DNA of 64,000 bases from Zea mays. Its lineage: Eukaryota > Streptophyta > Magnoliopsida > Poales > Poaceae. A program made the position numbers and the translations under genes. Below the pieces are notes generated by a model. It did not search any database. It worked only from the letters and a program-made list of their open reading frames with translations, and was not told where the DNA came from. Shown here in pieces: positions 49,896-61,177 of the stretch; position 1 is the stretch's first letter; each line of letters opens with the position of its first letter. The stretch covers positions 141,137,982-141,201,981 of the forward strand of contig NC_050097.1 of assembly GCF_902167145.1 (NCBI RefSeq). Direction: 5' to 3'.

Positions 49896-50850
49896 ATGGT
49901 GAACACTCGATCAGGTCCCAATAATCACCAGAACCAGCGTGGTCAGCAGTTGCCACCACCACCACCCAACCCCACGATGGATCAATTCATCACAGCGCAG
50001 ATGCAACTTTTGCAAGGACTCACAGCTTCTGTACAGTAGATTCAACAGAATCAACAAAACCAGCAGTACCAACAACAACAACAACACGCACCCCAAGCTA
50101 GAGATAAGCATCGAGACTTCATGAGTCATCACCCGCCAGCTTTCTCTCATGCAGTAGACCCTTTGGATGATGATGACTGGCTTAAGGCCATTGGAAATAA
50201 ATTGGACATCACTCAGTGCAATGACCGAGAGAAGGTCTTGTACGCTTTAGTAAGACTCGAAGGAGCTGCGTTCGATTGGTGGGATGCATTCACCGCGGCA
50301 CACGCCAATGCTCATGCCATAACCTGGCAGGAGTTCCAAGTGAACTTCTATGCTCATCATATTCCCTCGGGAATAATGAAGCTAAAGAAGGAGTTCCTTT
50401 CCCTCACACAAGGGAACATGTCCGTTAGTGAGTACCGTGATCGCTTCACCCAGCTTTCATGTTACGCCCCAGAGGAAGTGAACACTAATGAGAACCGCCA
50501 AGAACGTTTCTTGGAAGGCTTGATTGGACCCTTGAACTACCAATTACAGAGCCACAACTTCCCCAACTTTCAGACTTGGTTGAACAAGGCAATTGGCCTT
50601 GAAAGCAAAAGGAAAGAGCTGTCAGATCATAAGAGGAAGTACCAAGGGCAGACCAGCAGGAATACCTAGCAAAATAACTCCCAAGGTTCTCAGTTCCGCT
50701 CCGGAAATCAAAGTGGAAACAACAACTATCAAGCACTACGCTCTGGACAACAAGGTCAGAGGAATAACCAATACCAGAATCAGTAGAGAAGCAGCACTCA
50801 TACCGGTCAAAGCTCTAGTGTCCAACAACAAAATCGTCAAGGAAACACCG
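49896..50850 (+). pseudogene. gag: Gag of E5
   Basis: ATG at 49896 (MVNTRSGPNNHQNQ). An in-frame TAG at 50037 lies in a Gln-rich N-terminus, much as in E4. The gag domain follows at 50121-50669 ([36 protein letters not shown]), with a stop at 50667 and a frame change before the zinc knuckle. It is otherwise collinear with E4 gag. Confidence 0.88.
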
Positions 50851-50874
50851 TGAACACACCAGCCAAGAACAACA

Positions 50875-52574
50875 ATGCAACTACCCCCAGTTCAACCCAA
50901 TGGTTGTTTCAAGTGTGGCAAACTTGGCCACTATGCCAACAACTGCCCAAGACATAACCAACGGACACCCCAGAAGAACAGCAACCAGAGGACTGACCAA
51001 AACACACATGCATATGCACAGAACAAGACTCCACAGAACCAGAGTAGAGAAAGAGTCAACCATGTGATAGTGGAATCAGTTCCTGAGGATGCCGACATGG
51101 TGTATGGTATGTTTCTTATTAACTCCATACCTACATCAACTTTATTTGATTCTGGAGCATCTCACTCCTTCATAACAAAGTCATTCATGGAAAAACATAA
51201 TATACCAAATTATCCCTTGATGAAGAAACTATTAATTCGATCACCAGGTGGTGAACTTAGAGCCACTCACTCATGCCCTCAGACTAAGATCGAAATTAGA
51301 GGCCTAAGCTTTCTAGTAGAGTTGATAATTTTGGAATCAAGTGGAATCGATGTGATACTTGGAATAGACTACTTGACCAAGTATGATGGAGTAATATCTT
51401 GTGCTAAGAGGATGGTTACATTAACCAGTCCACAAGGAGAAAGAATTGAAGTCAATGTCTGTATGCTAGCAACAGCAGAAGCAATGGTAAATCAGTTGGA
51501 AGAAAAATCTTTGGAGCACATCAGAATAGTGTGTGAATACCTAGACGTATTTCCGGAAGAACTACCAGGTATGCCACCTGATCGTGATATAGAGTTTTCT
51601 ATTGAACTATTACTCGGAACCGCACCAATTTCAAAAAGAGCTTACCGAATGGATGTCAAAGATTTAACTGAACTAAAGAAACAAATAGAAGAATTACTAG
51701 AAAAAGGTTTTATTCGCCCCAGTTATCACCATGGGGAGCCCCAGTTCTATTTGTAAACAAGAAAGATGGTTCAAGGAGAATGTGTGTCAACTATATAAGC
51801 TTAAATGAAGTAACGATTAAGAACAAGTACTCGTTACCTCGGATTGAAGATCTGTTTGATCAGATGAGAGGAGCTACAATATTCTCAAAAATAGATCTAA
51901 AATCAGGCTATCATCAGTTAAAGATTCAGACAGAAGATATACCTAAAACAACTTTCACTACATGATATGGACTATATGAGTTTTTAGTCATCTCTTTTGG
52001 TCTGACTAATGCACCAGCTTACTTTATGAACCTAATGAATAAAGTATTCATGGAATACCTCGACCAGTTTGTGGTGGTATTCATCGACGACATACTAGTA
52101 TACTCTCAGAATGAAGAAGCACATGAAGATCATTTGAGATTAGTTCTAAAGAAACTTCGAGATAATCAGTTGTATGCGAAATTTTCGAAGTGTGACTTTT
52201 GGCTGAAGGAAGTCGCTTTCCTAGGTCATATTATCACCAATGGAGGAATCAAGGTAGACCCCGGTAAAATAAGTGAAATACTAAATTGGAAACAACCCAT
52301 AGATGTGTCCAAGATCAGGAGTTTTCTTGGATTAGCAGGATACTACAGAAGATTTATCGAAGGCTTTTCCAAAATAGTGAAACCTCTTACTTCACTGTTG
52401 GAGAAAGGTAAAGAGTTTAAGTGGGATGAAGCATGTCAGAAATGTTTCGAGGAATTAAAGGAAAGGCTAACCACTGCACCAGTGTTAATTATGCCTGATA
52501 TTCATAAAGGATTTGATGTGTATTGCGATGCATCACATCTAGGACTTAGATGTGTGTTAATGCAAGAAGGCTAA
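50875..52574 (+). pseudogene. pol: Zinc knuckle, protease and RT of E5
   Basis: CCHC knuckle CFKCGKLGHYANNC near 50905-50950. Protease TLFDSGASHSFIT near 51140-51180. RT begins about 51560 (LPGMPPDRDIEFS) with a frame change near 51740, then [19 protein letters not shown], a TGA at 51963, and the catalytic FIDD at 52080-52091. The connection region runs to a TAA at 52572. Unlike E4, this copy keeps the RT core. Confidence 0.9.
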
Positions 52575-54194
52575 GTGATTGCCTATGCTTCAAGGCAGTT
52601 ACGGAAGCATGAAAAGAATTATCCTACGCATGATTTGGAATTAGCTGTCGTAGTGCATGCTTTGAAGATTTGGAGGCACTACATGATTGGAAACAAGTGT
52701 AAAATCTTCACGGATCACAAAAGCTTGAAATACATCTTCGAGCAGAAAGAACTCAACCTAAGACAGAGAAGATGGCTTGAATTAATCAAAGACTATGATT
52801 TGGAAATACAATATCACCGAGGAAAAGCAATTGTAGTGGCAGATGCTTTGAGCCGTAAAGGTCAAGTGAACAACATCACTACTTATTTGATGTCACAGAA
52901 ATTGTGCTGGGAAATGGAACAACTCAACCTTGGTATGCTCAATAATATGGAAGCAACAGTTATGGATGTAGAATCTACTTTGGAACAAGAAATCCGTAAA
53001 GGACAAGAATCTAATGAGAAAATCAAGGGAATTAAGGCACAAATTAGTTTGGGTAAAGCCCCAGATTTCACAGAAGATGAACAAAGCACAGTATGGTTTA
53101 AAAAGAGAATCTATATACCAGAAATCGAGCACCTACACCAACTTATTTTAAGAGAAGCCCTTGATTCAGCATATTCTATTCACCCTGGAAGTACTAAGAT
53201 GTACCACGATCTAAAGGAAAAGTATTGGTGGTACAGTTTGAAAAGAGATGTGGCTACTCATGTTGCACTATGTGACGTGTGTCAACGAGTTAAAGCCGAA
53301 CACCAAAGACCAGCAGGATTGCTGCAACCTCTCAAAGTACCGGAATGGAAATGGGAAGAAATCAATATGGATTTCATACTTGGACTACCCCGTACTCGGG
53401 ATGGCTATGATTCAATATGGGTTATAGTGGACAGGTTGACTAAAGTGGCACACTTTATACCTGTGAAGACAACTTACTCAGGAGCCCAGTTAGCAGAGTT
53501 ATACATGTCAAGGATTGTTTGTCTGCACGGAGTACCAAAGAAGATCGTATCAGATCGAGGAACCCAATTTACCTCACGCTTTTGGAAAAGACTACACGAG
53601 TCTATATATACCAAGCTAAACATCAGTTCATCTATCATCCACAAACGGATGGGCAAACTGAAATAACAAACCAAGTGTTGGAAGATATGTTAAGAGCTTG
53701 CGCTCTAAAGCATGGTAGAAGCTGGGATAAAAGTTTGCCTTATGCAGAATTCTCGTACAACAATAGTTACCAAGCAAGTCTAAAAATGGCACCATTTGAA
53801 GCACTTTATGGACGAAAGTGTAGAACACCGCTTTATTGGAATCAGACTGGAGAAAGTCAAGTATTTGGTCCAAAAATTCTCCAAGAAGCAGAGTTTGAAA
53901 ACAGCACAGTCGAGACAAGAAAGCTATGCTGATAATAGAAGAAGAGAGTTGATATTTGAAGTAGGAGACTTCGTATACCTTAAAGTTTCACCGTTGAGAG
54001 GCATGAAAAGATTTAAGGTTAAGGGTAAACTATCTCCTCGCTACATTGGCCCGTTCAAGATTTTGGAAAGAAAAGGTGAAGTAGCGTACCAGTTAGAGCT
54101 ACCCGATAGTTTGTCGGATGTGCATGACGTATTTCATGTGTTAGAACTTAATAAATGCTTAAGAGTACCTGAAGAACAATTACCTATGGAATAA
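52575..54194 (+). pseudogene. pol: RNase H and integrase of E5
   Basis: RNase H tail ([41 protein letters not shown]). Integrase zinc finger around 53160-53300 ([20 protein letters not shown]). Core D in [11 protein letters not shown] in IVSDRGTQF, then a frame change near 53630 and E in [10 protein letters not shown] second frame change lies near 53890. A GPF module (RYIGPFKILERKGEVAYQ) ends near 54194. The catalytic residues are still recognisable. Confidence 0.9.
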
Positions 54195-54389
54195 CTCAAT
54201 GTTAAGGAGGATTTGACTTATTCGGAGTACCCTATCAAAATTTTGGAAACATCTCGCAAAATTACACAGAGTAAAGTTATCAACATTTGTAAAGTTCAGT
54301 AGAGTCATCATTCGGAAGATAAGGCCACTTGGGAAAGAGAAGATGAACTCAGAGCATAATTCCCCGAGTTATTCCCAGAAGTTCCTTAA
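54195..54389 (+). pseudogene. Chromodomain remnant of E5
   Basis: After TAA 54192 the same frame gives KITQSKVINICKVQ, a stop, then SHHSEDKATWEREDELRA, another stop, and FPELFPE. This matches the chromodomain of E4 with two stops and is followed by CTCGAGGACAAGATTCTTTT as in E4. Confidence 0.8.
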
Positions 54390-54411
54390 TCTCGAGGACA
54401 AGATTCTTTTA

Positions 54412-54538
54412 GGGCTTGTTTGGTTATTTTCAATCCATATGGATTGGAGGGGATTGATACGGATTGGAGGGGATTTTGACTTACAAGGGATTAAACCCCC
54501 CTCAATCCATATGGATTGGGGTAGAACCGAACAAGCCC
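54412..54538. mobile_element. Tourist-like (PIF/Harbinger) MITE
   Basis: 127 bp with terminal inverted repeats GGGCTTGTTTGGTT and AACCGAACAAGCCC and the 3 bp duplication tta (54409-54411 and 54539-54541). Internal CAATCCATATGGATTGG occurs near both ends. It sits between the chromodomain and the PPT of E5. Confidence 0.92.
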
Positions 54539-54539
54539 T

Positions 54540-54554
54540 TAAGGGGGACAGGTT
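54540..54554 (+). other. Polypurine tract of E5
   Basis: TAAGGGGGACAGGTT directly before the 3' LTR; E4 has the near-identical AAGGGGGATAGGTT. Confidence 0.8.
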
Positions 54555-55983
54555 TGTAACACTACCAAAACCATCAACTAAAAATAATGCATTTAGTTTA
54601 TTAATGGTAAAAATGGTAATGAATTTTTCTTTTAAGTATTTTATTTTTATTTGCATTTAGAGTAATTTTGTTTGCTCATATTTGATTTTTGGATGTTTAG
54701 TAGAATTTATTTCACATCGAAAATCCAATTAATTAATATAGAAATATCGGTACAAAAATAAATATTTTAGTTATAAATAATTTTGGAATAATTAGTATGA
54801 TTTTTAGAATTATTTAAAACTATATTTATTTATATTTTTAAATATAAAGGAAATGAAAAAAAGGAAAAAAAAGCGAAAACCCTAACTGAAACTTGCCCAA
54901 TAGGCCCAAGCGGCCTAGCCACGCCGCCATCTTCCTGCTCTCTCTCTCTCTCTCTCTCTTACACGCGGGGCCCACCCGCGGGCCTCCCTCCTTCTCCCTC
55001 ACAGCCACCGCCACCTGGCCGCGCGTGCCCGCGCGTGAAGCGAGCCGCCACGTCGAGCGCCCGGCCGCCCTTGCCCAACCCCGCGCACCCCGACCGCGCC
55101 GCGCCCGTCTGCCTCCCCTGCACTGAAAACCGACGCCCGGCTTCTCCTCTCCCTCCTCCATGTTCTCACTCACTCAATGGTGTTAATGGCCGCCACTGAT
55201 GGCCGTTAATGCCCATGGCCGACCGTTCTCCCCCCTGGCATCTCTCCCTCTCCTCCCCTCTCTCTATAAAAGCCCGAGCTCGCCCTCTCTCCCTCCCCGA
55301 GCTCTCGCTCTCTCTCAAGCTCTCTTCTCCGCCCGAGCTCGCCGTCTCGCCCATCTGCCGTTCGCCGGAGCTTCGCCGTTGAGCCCCGCCGCCCGATCTC
55401 GCCGTCGCGCCCGTTCGCCGTTCGCCGTTCGCCGGAGCTTCACCGTCGAGCCCCGTCGTCCGAGCTCGCCGTCCGCGCCGGTCCCCAAGCCGCGACCTCG
55501 CTTGCCCTGCTCCTCCCCTGCCCGGCCGAGCCTCCCCCCATCGATCTCCATTCCCGCGCATGAGCTCTAGCTCAAGGTAGAAGAAGCATATTTTGCATTT
55601 TAGTCCCTGATTATGTAAATGAACTTAATTCCGAGATTTTTAGTTTAGAAATTATCGAATAGAGACCCCGATGTATACGTGTAATCATGAACTAGCCCCT
55701 GCAACAATATTTTGACACGAGTATTATTTTATATTTCGAAAATAAATAATGTCATTATTCACTAACTTGGTGATTTACATACTAGAAACGTTTACGATTA
55801 ACTTCGCTTTAGCACATGGAACGATATTTGTTAGTAGTGGTTTAAGTATAATTTTATTTATATAATAAAGTGGAATAAATAATAGGCCACGTATTTTCGG
55901 TCATATTAAAATATAACTTTTACTAGGCATGATAAATGTATTCATAAGTATAGCACTTAATTACTTAGAATTAGTAAAATATC
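54555..55983 (+). repeat. 3' LTR of E5, first part
   Basis: Starts TGTAACACTACC. A TATA box CTATAAAAGCC lies at 55264-55274, followed by a GC-rich leader up to a donor-like CTCAAG|GTAGAA at 55576, the likely first exon of LTR transcripts. GC-rich open frames at 54840-55570 on both strands have no recognised domain. The zeon-like element interrupts at 55984. Confidence 0.9.
55264..55274 (+). promoter_or_regulatory. TATA box in the E5 3' LTR
   Basis: CTATAAAAGCC between a pyrimidine-rich stretch and the GC-rich leader; transcription would start near 55295. Confidence 0.6.
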
Positions 55984-56653
55984 TGTTGGGGACTTGTTCT
56001 CAAATGCTATGAGTTAAGAACAAGGCAACACAGAAAATGTTAATCGATAAAGTCCTTCGTCCTTCGAAGCATTATTTCCCTTAGGATATAATGATTTTTG
56101 GATGAAGGTTATGAAGGACGTACCTTCATAAACAAAGCACATGATGACGAAGAATGAATTATGAGGAATATGAACGATAACATAAACAATTATATATTAT
56201 TATCAACTTATTTTTGCATTATTATTATGAAGAAACAGAAATGATATCGGATTACAAATGTACCTTCAGCCTGGAAGGAGATGAAAGTACAGGTGTGACG
56301 CAAAAGCAAGTGCCAAATCAGCGTGAACAGTACGGGGGTACTGTTCACCTATTTATAGGCACGGGACACAACCCATACAAAATTACATTCATGCCCTTTA
56401 CATTTGATAATAATTCTATAGTAATCCGCCGAGGTCTGAATAGCCTTTTCATCTTTAAGTCGGTTTCATTTTCTGCTACCACGCCGAAGCTTTCCCGCTC
56501 ACATCTTCGGCGCTGTATCAACCTTCGTATTATTTTGGGCTTCTCCTACTGTGATACCGACTCGAGTCCGAAGATACCTGTTCACACATTATACTCCAGA
56601 AATACTGTTAAATCCTATTTTTGAGGACCTTCGTAAGCCGAAGGCCCCCAACA
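55984..56653 (-). repeat. 3' LTR of the zeon-like element
   Basis: 670 bp, TGTTGGGGACTTG to GCCCCCAACA. A minus-strand TATA box (CTATAAATAGG, 56349-56359) abuts an 11 bp perfect inverted repeat. The PPT on the minus strand is the GAGGGGCTAC next to its right edge. Confidence 0.95.
56323..56348. promoter_or_regulatory. Promoter-proximal hairpin in the zeon-like LTR
   Basis: GTGAACAGTAC, loop GGGG, GTACTGTTCAC: a perfect 11 bp stem immediately downstream of the minus-strand TATA box, so it covers about -22 to +4 of the expected transcript. Repeated at 63109-63134 and, with a mismatched arm, at 8386-8410. Confidence 0.8.
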
Positions 56654-56809
56654 GTAGCCCCTCGCAATATTAATTTGTTTAAAATAATAAATTTAGATTG
56701 CGACATGGACGAAGGCTTTAAGCCGAAGGTCCGAAAAAACACCTTCCCTTTGCTAGAATAGCAACATTCACTGACAGGCGGGGTCTTTCAATTTTCAACG
56801 CACTGGGCG

Positions 56810-56818
56810 TATAAATAA
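56810..56818 (+). promoter_or_regulatory. TATA box of the aORF promoter
   Basis: GGGCGTATAAATAAG on the plus strand, outside the LTR and about 145 bases before the aORF ATG at 56962. It gives an expected start near 56840, consistent with the aORF being transcribed on its own from the strand opposite to gag. Confidence 0.6.
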
Positions 56819-56961
56819 GATCATACCGCAAGCTCATTTGGTACGCTCTCCTGCCATCTGCTCCCGCTCACTCAATTTTTAGCTCTTGCGCACCAAGATT
56901 TGCTTAGCTTTTTAAGTTTTGAAGCTTCGGCATTGGAAACAGTTTTTTAGTGTTCCCGAAG

Positions 56962-59900
56962 ATGTCTGAAGATAAGAAGGTTGCTGCGGAGATGAAGCTG
57001 AGTCTCGATGAAGAGAAGAATCTGGGGTTTCTTATAGCAATGTCGAAGACCAATACAGAAAAAATCACCAAAGAGATTTTAGAGGGTTTGTCTGAAGATA
57101 CTGATGACAGCGACAGTTATGATGTGGATAGTGGTGGTGAAGACTCCGAAGATCGCCCTTGGCGACCAAGCCATGCGGTTTTCGGCAAATCAAGTATCAA
57201 AGAAAATCATCTTGTCAACATGAGAGGAAGGTATTTCCGGGACTTGTCCGTTGTTAGAACCGACGAAGGAGAAAAGACTTGTCCGAACCTTGAAGAAAAT
57301 GAAGTCGTAGTGTACCGAAGCTTTTTGGAAGCTGGACTTAGATTTCCCCTGAGCAACTTTGTCGTAGAGGTGCTAAAAATATTCGAAGTATATCTTCACC
57401 AACTTACCCCCGAAGCAATCATAAGGCTAAATATCTTCGTGTGGGCCGTGAGAAGCGAAGGTCTGGAGCCTGATGCGAAAAGTTTCTGCAATATACACGA
57501 ATTATCATACGAGACAAAACCTTGGGGTAAGGAACAGTATCACAATAATTTTGGCTGCTACAGTTTCGTTTCTCGGTCTGGGTCAAGCTGTCCCGTGCCA
57601 ACCTTTCGGAAGAGATGGCCCGGCGACTGGATGACAGAATGGTTTTATGTGAAGAATGACCTGACAGTACGGGAAGATATCAAAGGTATAATTATGCGCC
57701 CTATTTTGCAAAGCTTCGGCCTGCGGAGGCCGAAGGTTGAAATGAATGAAGCTGCCGAAGAATGCCAGAGAGCCTTCGGTGTTATTTGTTCTTTTATTGG
57801 AACAAGAGATTTGGTACAAGAGCATATTGCCTTCACAGTATGGCCGCTTGCGGAAAAATAGGAAATGCCGCAAGAAACCATAAAGGAGGCTGACGAAGGT
57901 GGACTTATCAGGCTGAAGTATACTTTCAAGTTCGGAGATAAATTCGTTGAGCCAGATGATGACTGGCTAAAAAGCATTGAAAATTTAAGTGATGAACTGC
58001 TTGGGGCTTACTCGAAGGCCGAAGATACTGCACTGTCGGCAGCTTTCGGAGGCCGAAAAAAGAAAAGACTGAACCGGGTGTTTGATGCAATCGGGTTCGT
58101 CTACCCGAACTATCGATATCCCATTCGAGGGCAGAAAAGAAAAAACACAACCTCTGCAAAAGAAGAAGCTGCAACTGCTCCTAGTGAGCCAGCACCGAAA
58201 AGAAAAAAGATAAAGGTCCTCACACATCGGCCACGCTATATTGAACCAGCTTCGGTGCCTGAGTTCACCGGAGAGGCCTCTTCGGCCACCGAAGCTGCAA
58301 AGCCAACCAAGCCAACCTTGCTACCAGAAATCGCAGAAATGGCTGAAACGCCAACAAGAATAGAATTGGAAGAACCAAAGATCTTGTTACCAGAAACCAA
58401 AGAGATGGCCGAAGCACCATTGACAGAAAAAATGGAAGAAGTAAAAGGACCAACTGAGGGATCAAAAATATCAGAAGTTTTAAGTCCTTCAGCAAGTGTT
58501 GAGACAATAAAAAATCAAAAAGTGCCAGCGGTGACTCCAAAAAGAAAGAGAATGGTCAATGTACTAGATGTTCTGGAAATAATTAAATCCTCAAGCACAC
58601 CTCCGAAGAAGACTGTTGCCACTTCCGAAGCGAAAACTGAAATTTCTGATACTAAGGCTCCAGAGCAAGAAACTGAAGCTGAAGCTGGGCCCTCAGAGCC
58701 CACAAAGGTAAAATCCTTGGAAACCGAGGAAGAAAAAATAACGGAGCCAATTCTTGTTGAAGAAGTCAGTGTTATTGCCCCCGAAGCATCCCCCAAAGTC
58801 CTTGATTATATTGTTCGTCATGCTTCGGGGAAAAAATTATCAGAAAAAGAAAAGCAAGAGGCCCAGCTTTATGCCCAAAAACTGAAGTATCCAAAAGGGG
58901 CATTAATATTCAACGGCAGTGGAGAAGAAGACTTTTTGTATTGTCTCCCTGACAGCAAGGAGATTTCTGTCTGTCGGGAGATGAGCAAGAGCTTCGGATT
59001 CCCAACACTAGAAGACGGGCTCTCGGTGTTGTCGAAAAACGAACTGGCCGACAGCCTGGCATACAATAGCTTAAAGGTACAAAAAATGAGATCTTTGTAT
59101 TTTTTGTTGAAACCAAAATTTTTTGTTTGCTTAAATCTATTGACGCACACATATTTTTCTTTGCAGGGCCTTATACTTAGCAATGCCCTCAGGGCCCAAA
59201 AAGATGCCGAAGACGAAGGGTGCGCTATAGCCCTGAGCAACCTTCATTCCGAAGTAATTGAACTGAGGAACGAAGGTCTCGAAAAAGATAAAATATTGCA
59301 TTCATTGATAAATAGAATAAAAGAAGACGAAGCTATTTTTAAAGGTCAAGCTGAAGCTCAGAAGCGTGAAATTGAAGATCTTCGAAAACAACTAGCCAGA
59401 GCCAAAGAGGAGCGCATACTTGAAGAAACGAGGCGAGAACTTAGCGACCAATGGGCAAATCATTTAGAGGGAACTGTTGAAGAGCTTCGTTCGTCTAGGA
59501 AAAAATGCTATAACAAATCTGTGGAGTGTGTTAAGAAGTTGAAAGCTAGCTTCGCCAGCGTCGGCGCATTCTCGAGCGAAGAAAACTTTACAAGAGGCAT
59601 CCCCGAAGGTCCCATCGAATGGATTAATCACGAAGCTGAAGCCTTCGAGGAAATTTTAAATAGCCGCGGAGACATATGTGCTTTCTCGGGTGCCAGGGGG
59701 ATCGCCACCATTTTAGAGAAAAAGGGCTGCGAGCATGTAAAGATTTTAGCGCAATCCGAAGCTACCTTGTCCTTCGAAGATGCGAGAAATCCCTCGGCCG
59801 AAGCTAGCATGGTTGGCGGAAAATTTTTCACCGATGTCTGGGATAATGGCGGTCGAGAAATGGCTAGAGAAATTATTCAAAAAAGCGAGAAAGGCATTCA

Positions 59901-60189
59901 CGATGCTAGAGGAGTGGCTGAGGCTGCTGAGAAGAGCGCAGAGCCCGAAGGGCAAATAGGTATTAACTAATGGTTTTTATTGTGTTGTAATTTTTGATTT
60001 TAAACTTCGTTCGCAATTTGTAATAGCAATGTAGCCGTATCCTGTCCTCCTTCAGATCCTACTAAAGCGTCTCCGGGCCCTCAGCCGAAAGGAGACGACG
60101 AAATTAAAAAGATGGCTGAGGCTATCATGGATGAAGTTGTTAATCGGCTCCTGAACGAGGCTGCAGAAGTTGTTCTGAGAGAAGATTAA
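56962..60189 (+). CDS. Antisense ORF (aORF) of the zeon-like element, three exons
   Basis: Exon 1 is 56962-59076, exon 2 59167-59959, exon 3 60056-60189. Intron 1 (90 bases) runs from AAAG|GTACAA to TTTGCAG; intron 2 (96 bases) from GGTATTAACT to CTCCTTCAG. Exon 3 stays in frame for 44 codons to TAA 60187. One in-frame TAG at 57859 breaks exon 1. Residues about 130-270 hold the Transposase_28-like region (FEVYLHQLTPEAIIRLNIFV, WMTEWFYVKND); then comes a Lys/Glu/Pro-rich linker and a long coiled coil in exon 2. It lies opposite to gag and converges with it. The product may act in the nucleus, but no function is known. Confidence 0.78.
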
Positions 60190-60659
60190 GTACTTTTGTA
60201 AAAACTTCTGAAATGTAACATGTGTAACATTTTGTAACCCTGAATATAATATACCTGTTTTTATTGTTCAATTCTTTACGATGCATGAAATTTTACATAC
60301 GTACCGTTTTTGAGTCTTTGACGAAAAAACACCTTCCCTTCTTTTCATGCTTCGTGAAGAAGAATTTTTATTTGTCACAACAATATCCAAAGTGTTCTGA
60401 TGAATAATATCCAAGCTTCGTGAAGATATTTTCCGAAGCTACACTTCCGAAGATCAATAGTGTATCTCCTTGCGACTTAGCATGATTTTCTCCTTTTTTC
60501 AAAACATTCTTCTGAAGATCGATATTGTGTCCCCCTCTTGTGCCATATGCAGCATGATGTATGATGATTATGCTATGCGAAATGATGTGATGATGTTATG
60601 TTATGTAAGATGGTGTTTGTTCCGAAGATACGCACACGTCCCTGCGATAAAACACATAA
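60190..60659 (+). other. 3' end of the aORF transcript region
   Basis: AT-rich sequence after the aORF stop, with AATATAATATACC near 60242 as a possible poly(A) signal and repeated CTTCGTGAAGA and CCGAAG motifs. No gene. Confidence 0.45.
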
Positions 60660-60990
60660 TCTTTTTGAATCAGCGCTATCTTTTTGCTATAAGCCTCCCT
60701 TAGGAGCTTCTTCGCCTTTTACTTCAGCGGAATCAGCGTTTATTTTTCGCTGTAAGCCTCCCTTAGGAGCTTCTTCGCCTTTTACTTTCAGCGGTATTCG
60801 CGTTGACTTTTCGCGCTTTGCCTTTTACTTAGGCGGTATCAGCGTTGACTTTTCGCTGTAAGCTCTGCATTCCCTTTCGAACGACTTTGGAGCAGAAAAC
60901 TTACACTGCGCTCCCTTTGGAACGGCTTTTTGTGACTTCAGCAAACTTGCTCTGCGTTCCTTAGAACGACTTTTTGTTGCTTCGAAGAAT
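60660..60990. repeat. Tandem repeats between aORF and gag
   Basis: Two to three units around AAGCCTCCCTTAGGAGCTTC and TTCGCCTTTTACTTCAGCGG, followed by units around CTCTGCATTCCC and AACGACTTTGGAGCAGAAAA. The second type matches the array at 3480-3880 of the cinful-like element. The stretch 60991-61177 has no gene. Confidence 0.8.
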
Positions 60991-61177
60991 TTGTTGATAA
61001 TTCGAAGGTCCTCCTTGTTATCGCAAATCTTTTAAGCTTCAACAACTTAAGCCTGTGAAGAAAATATATTTTCCTTGTGGCAAACAACGAAACTATTACA
61101 TGGAATTTGAAAAATGTCCTTTATTATACAGAAAATAAAACTGAATGAAAAAGACTGCTATCACGGTAGGATATTTG

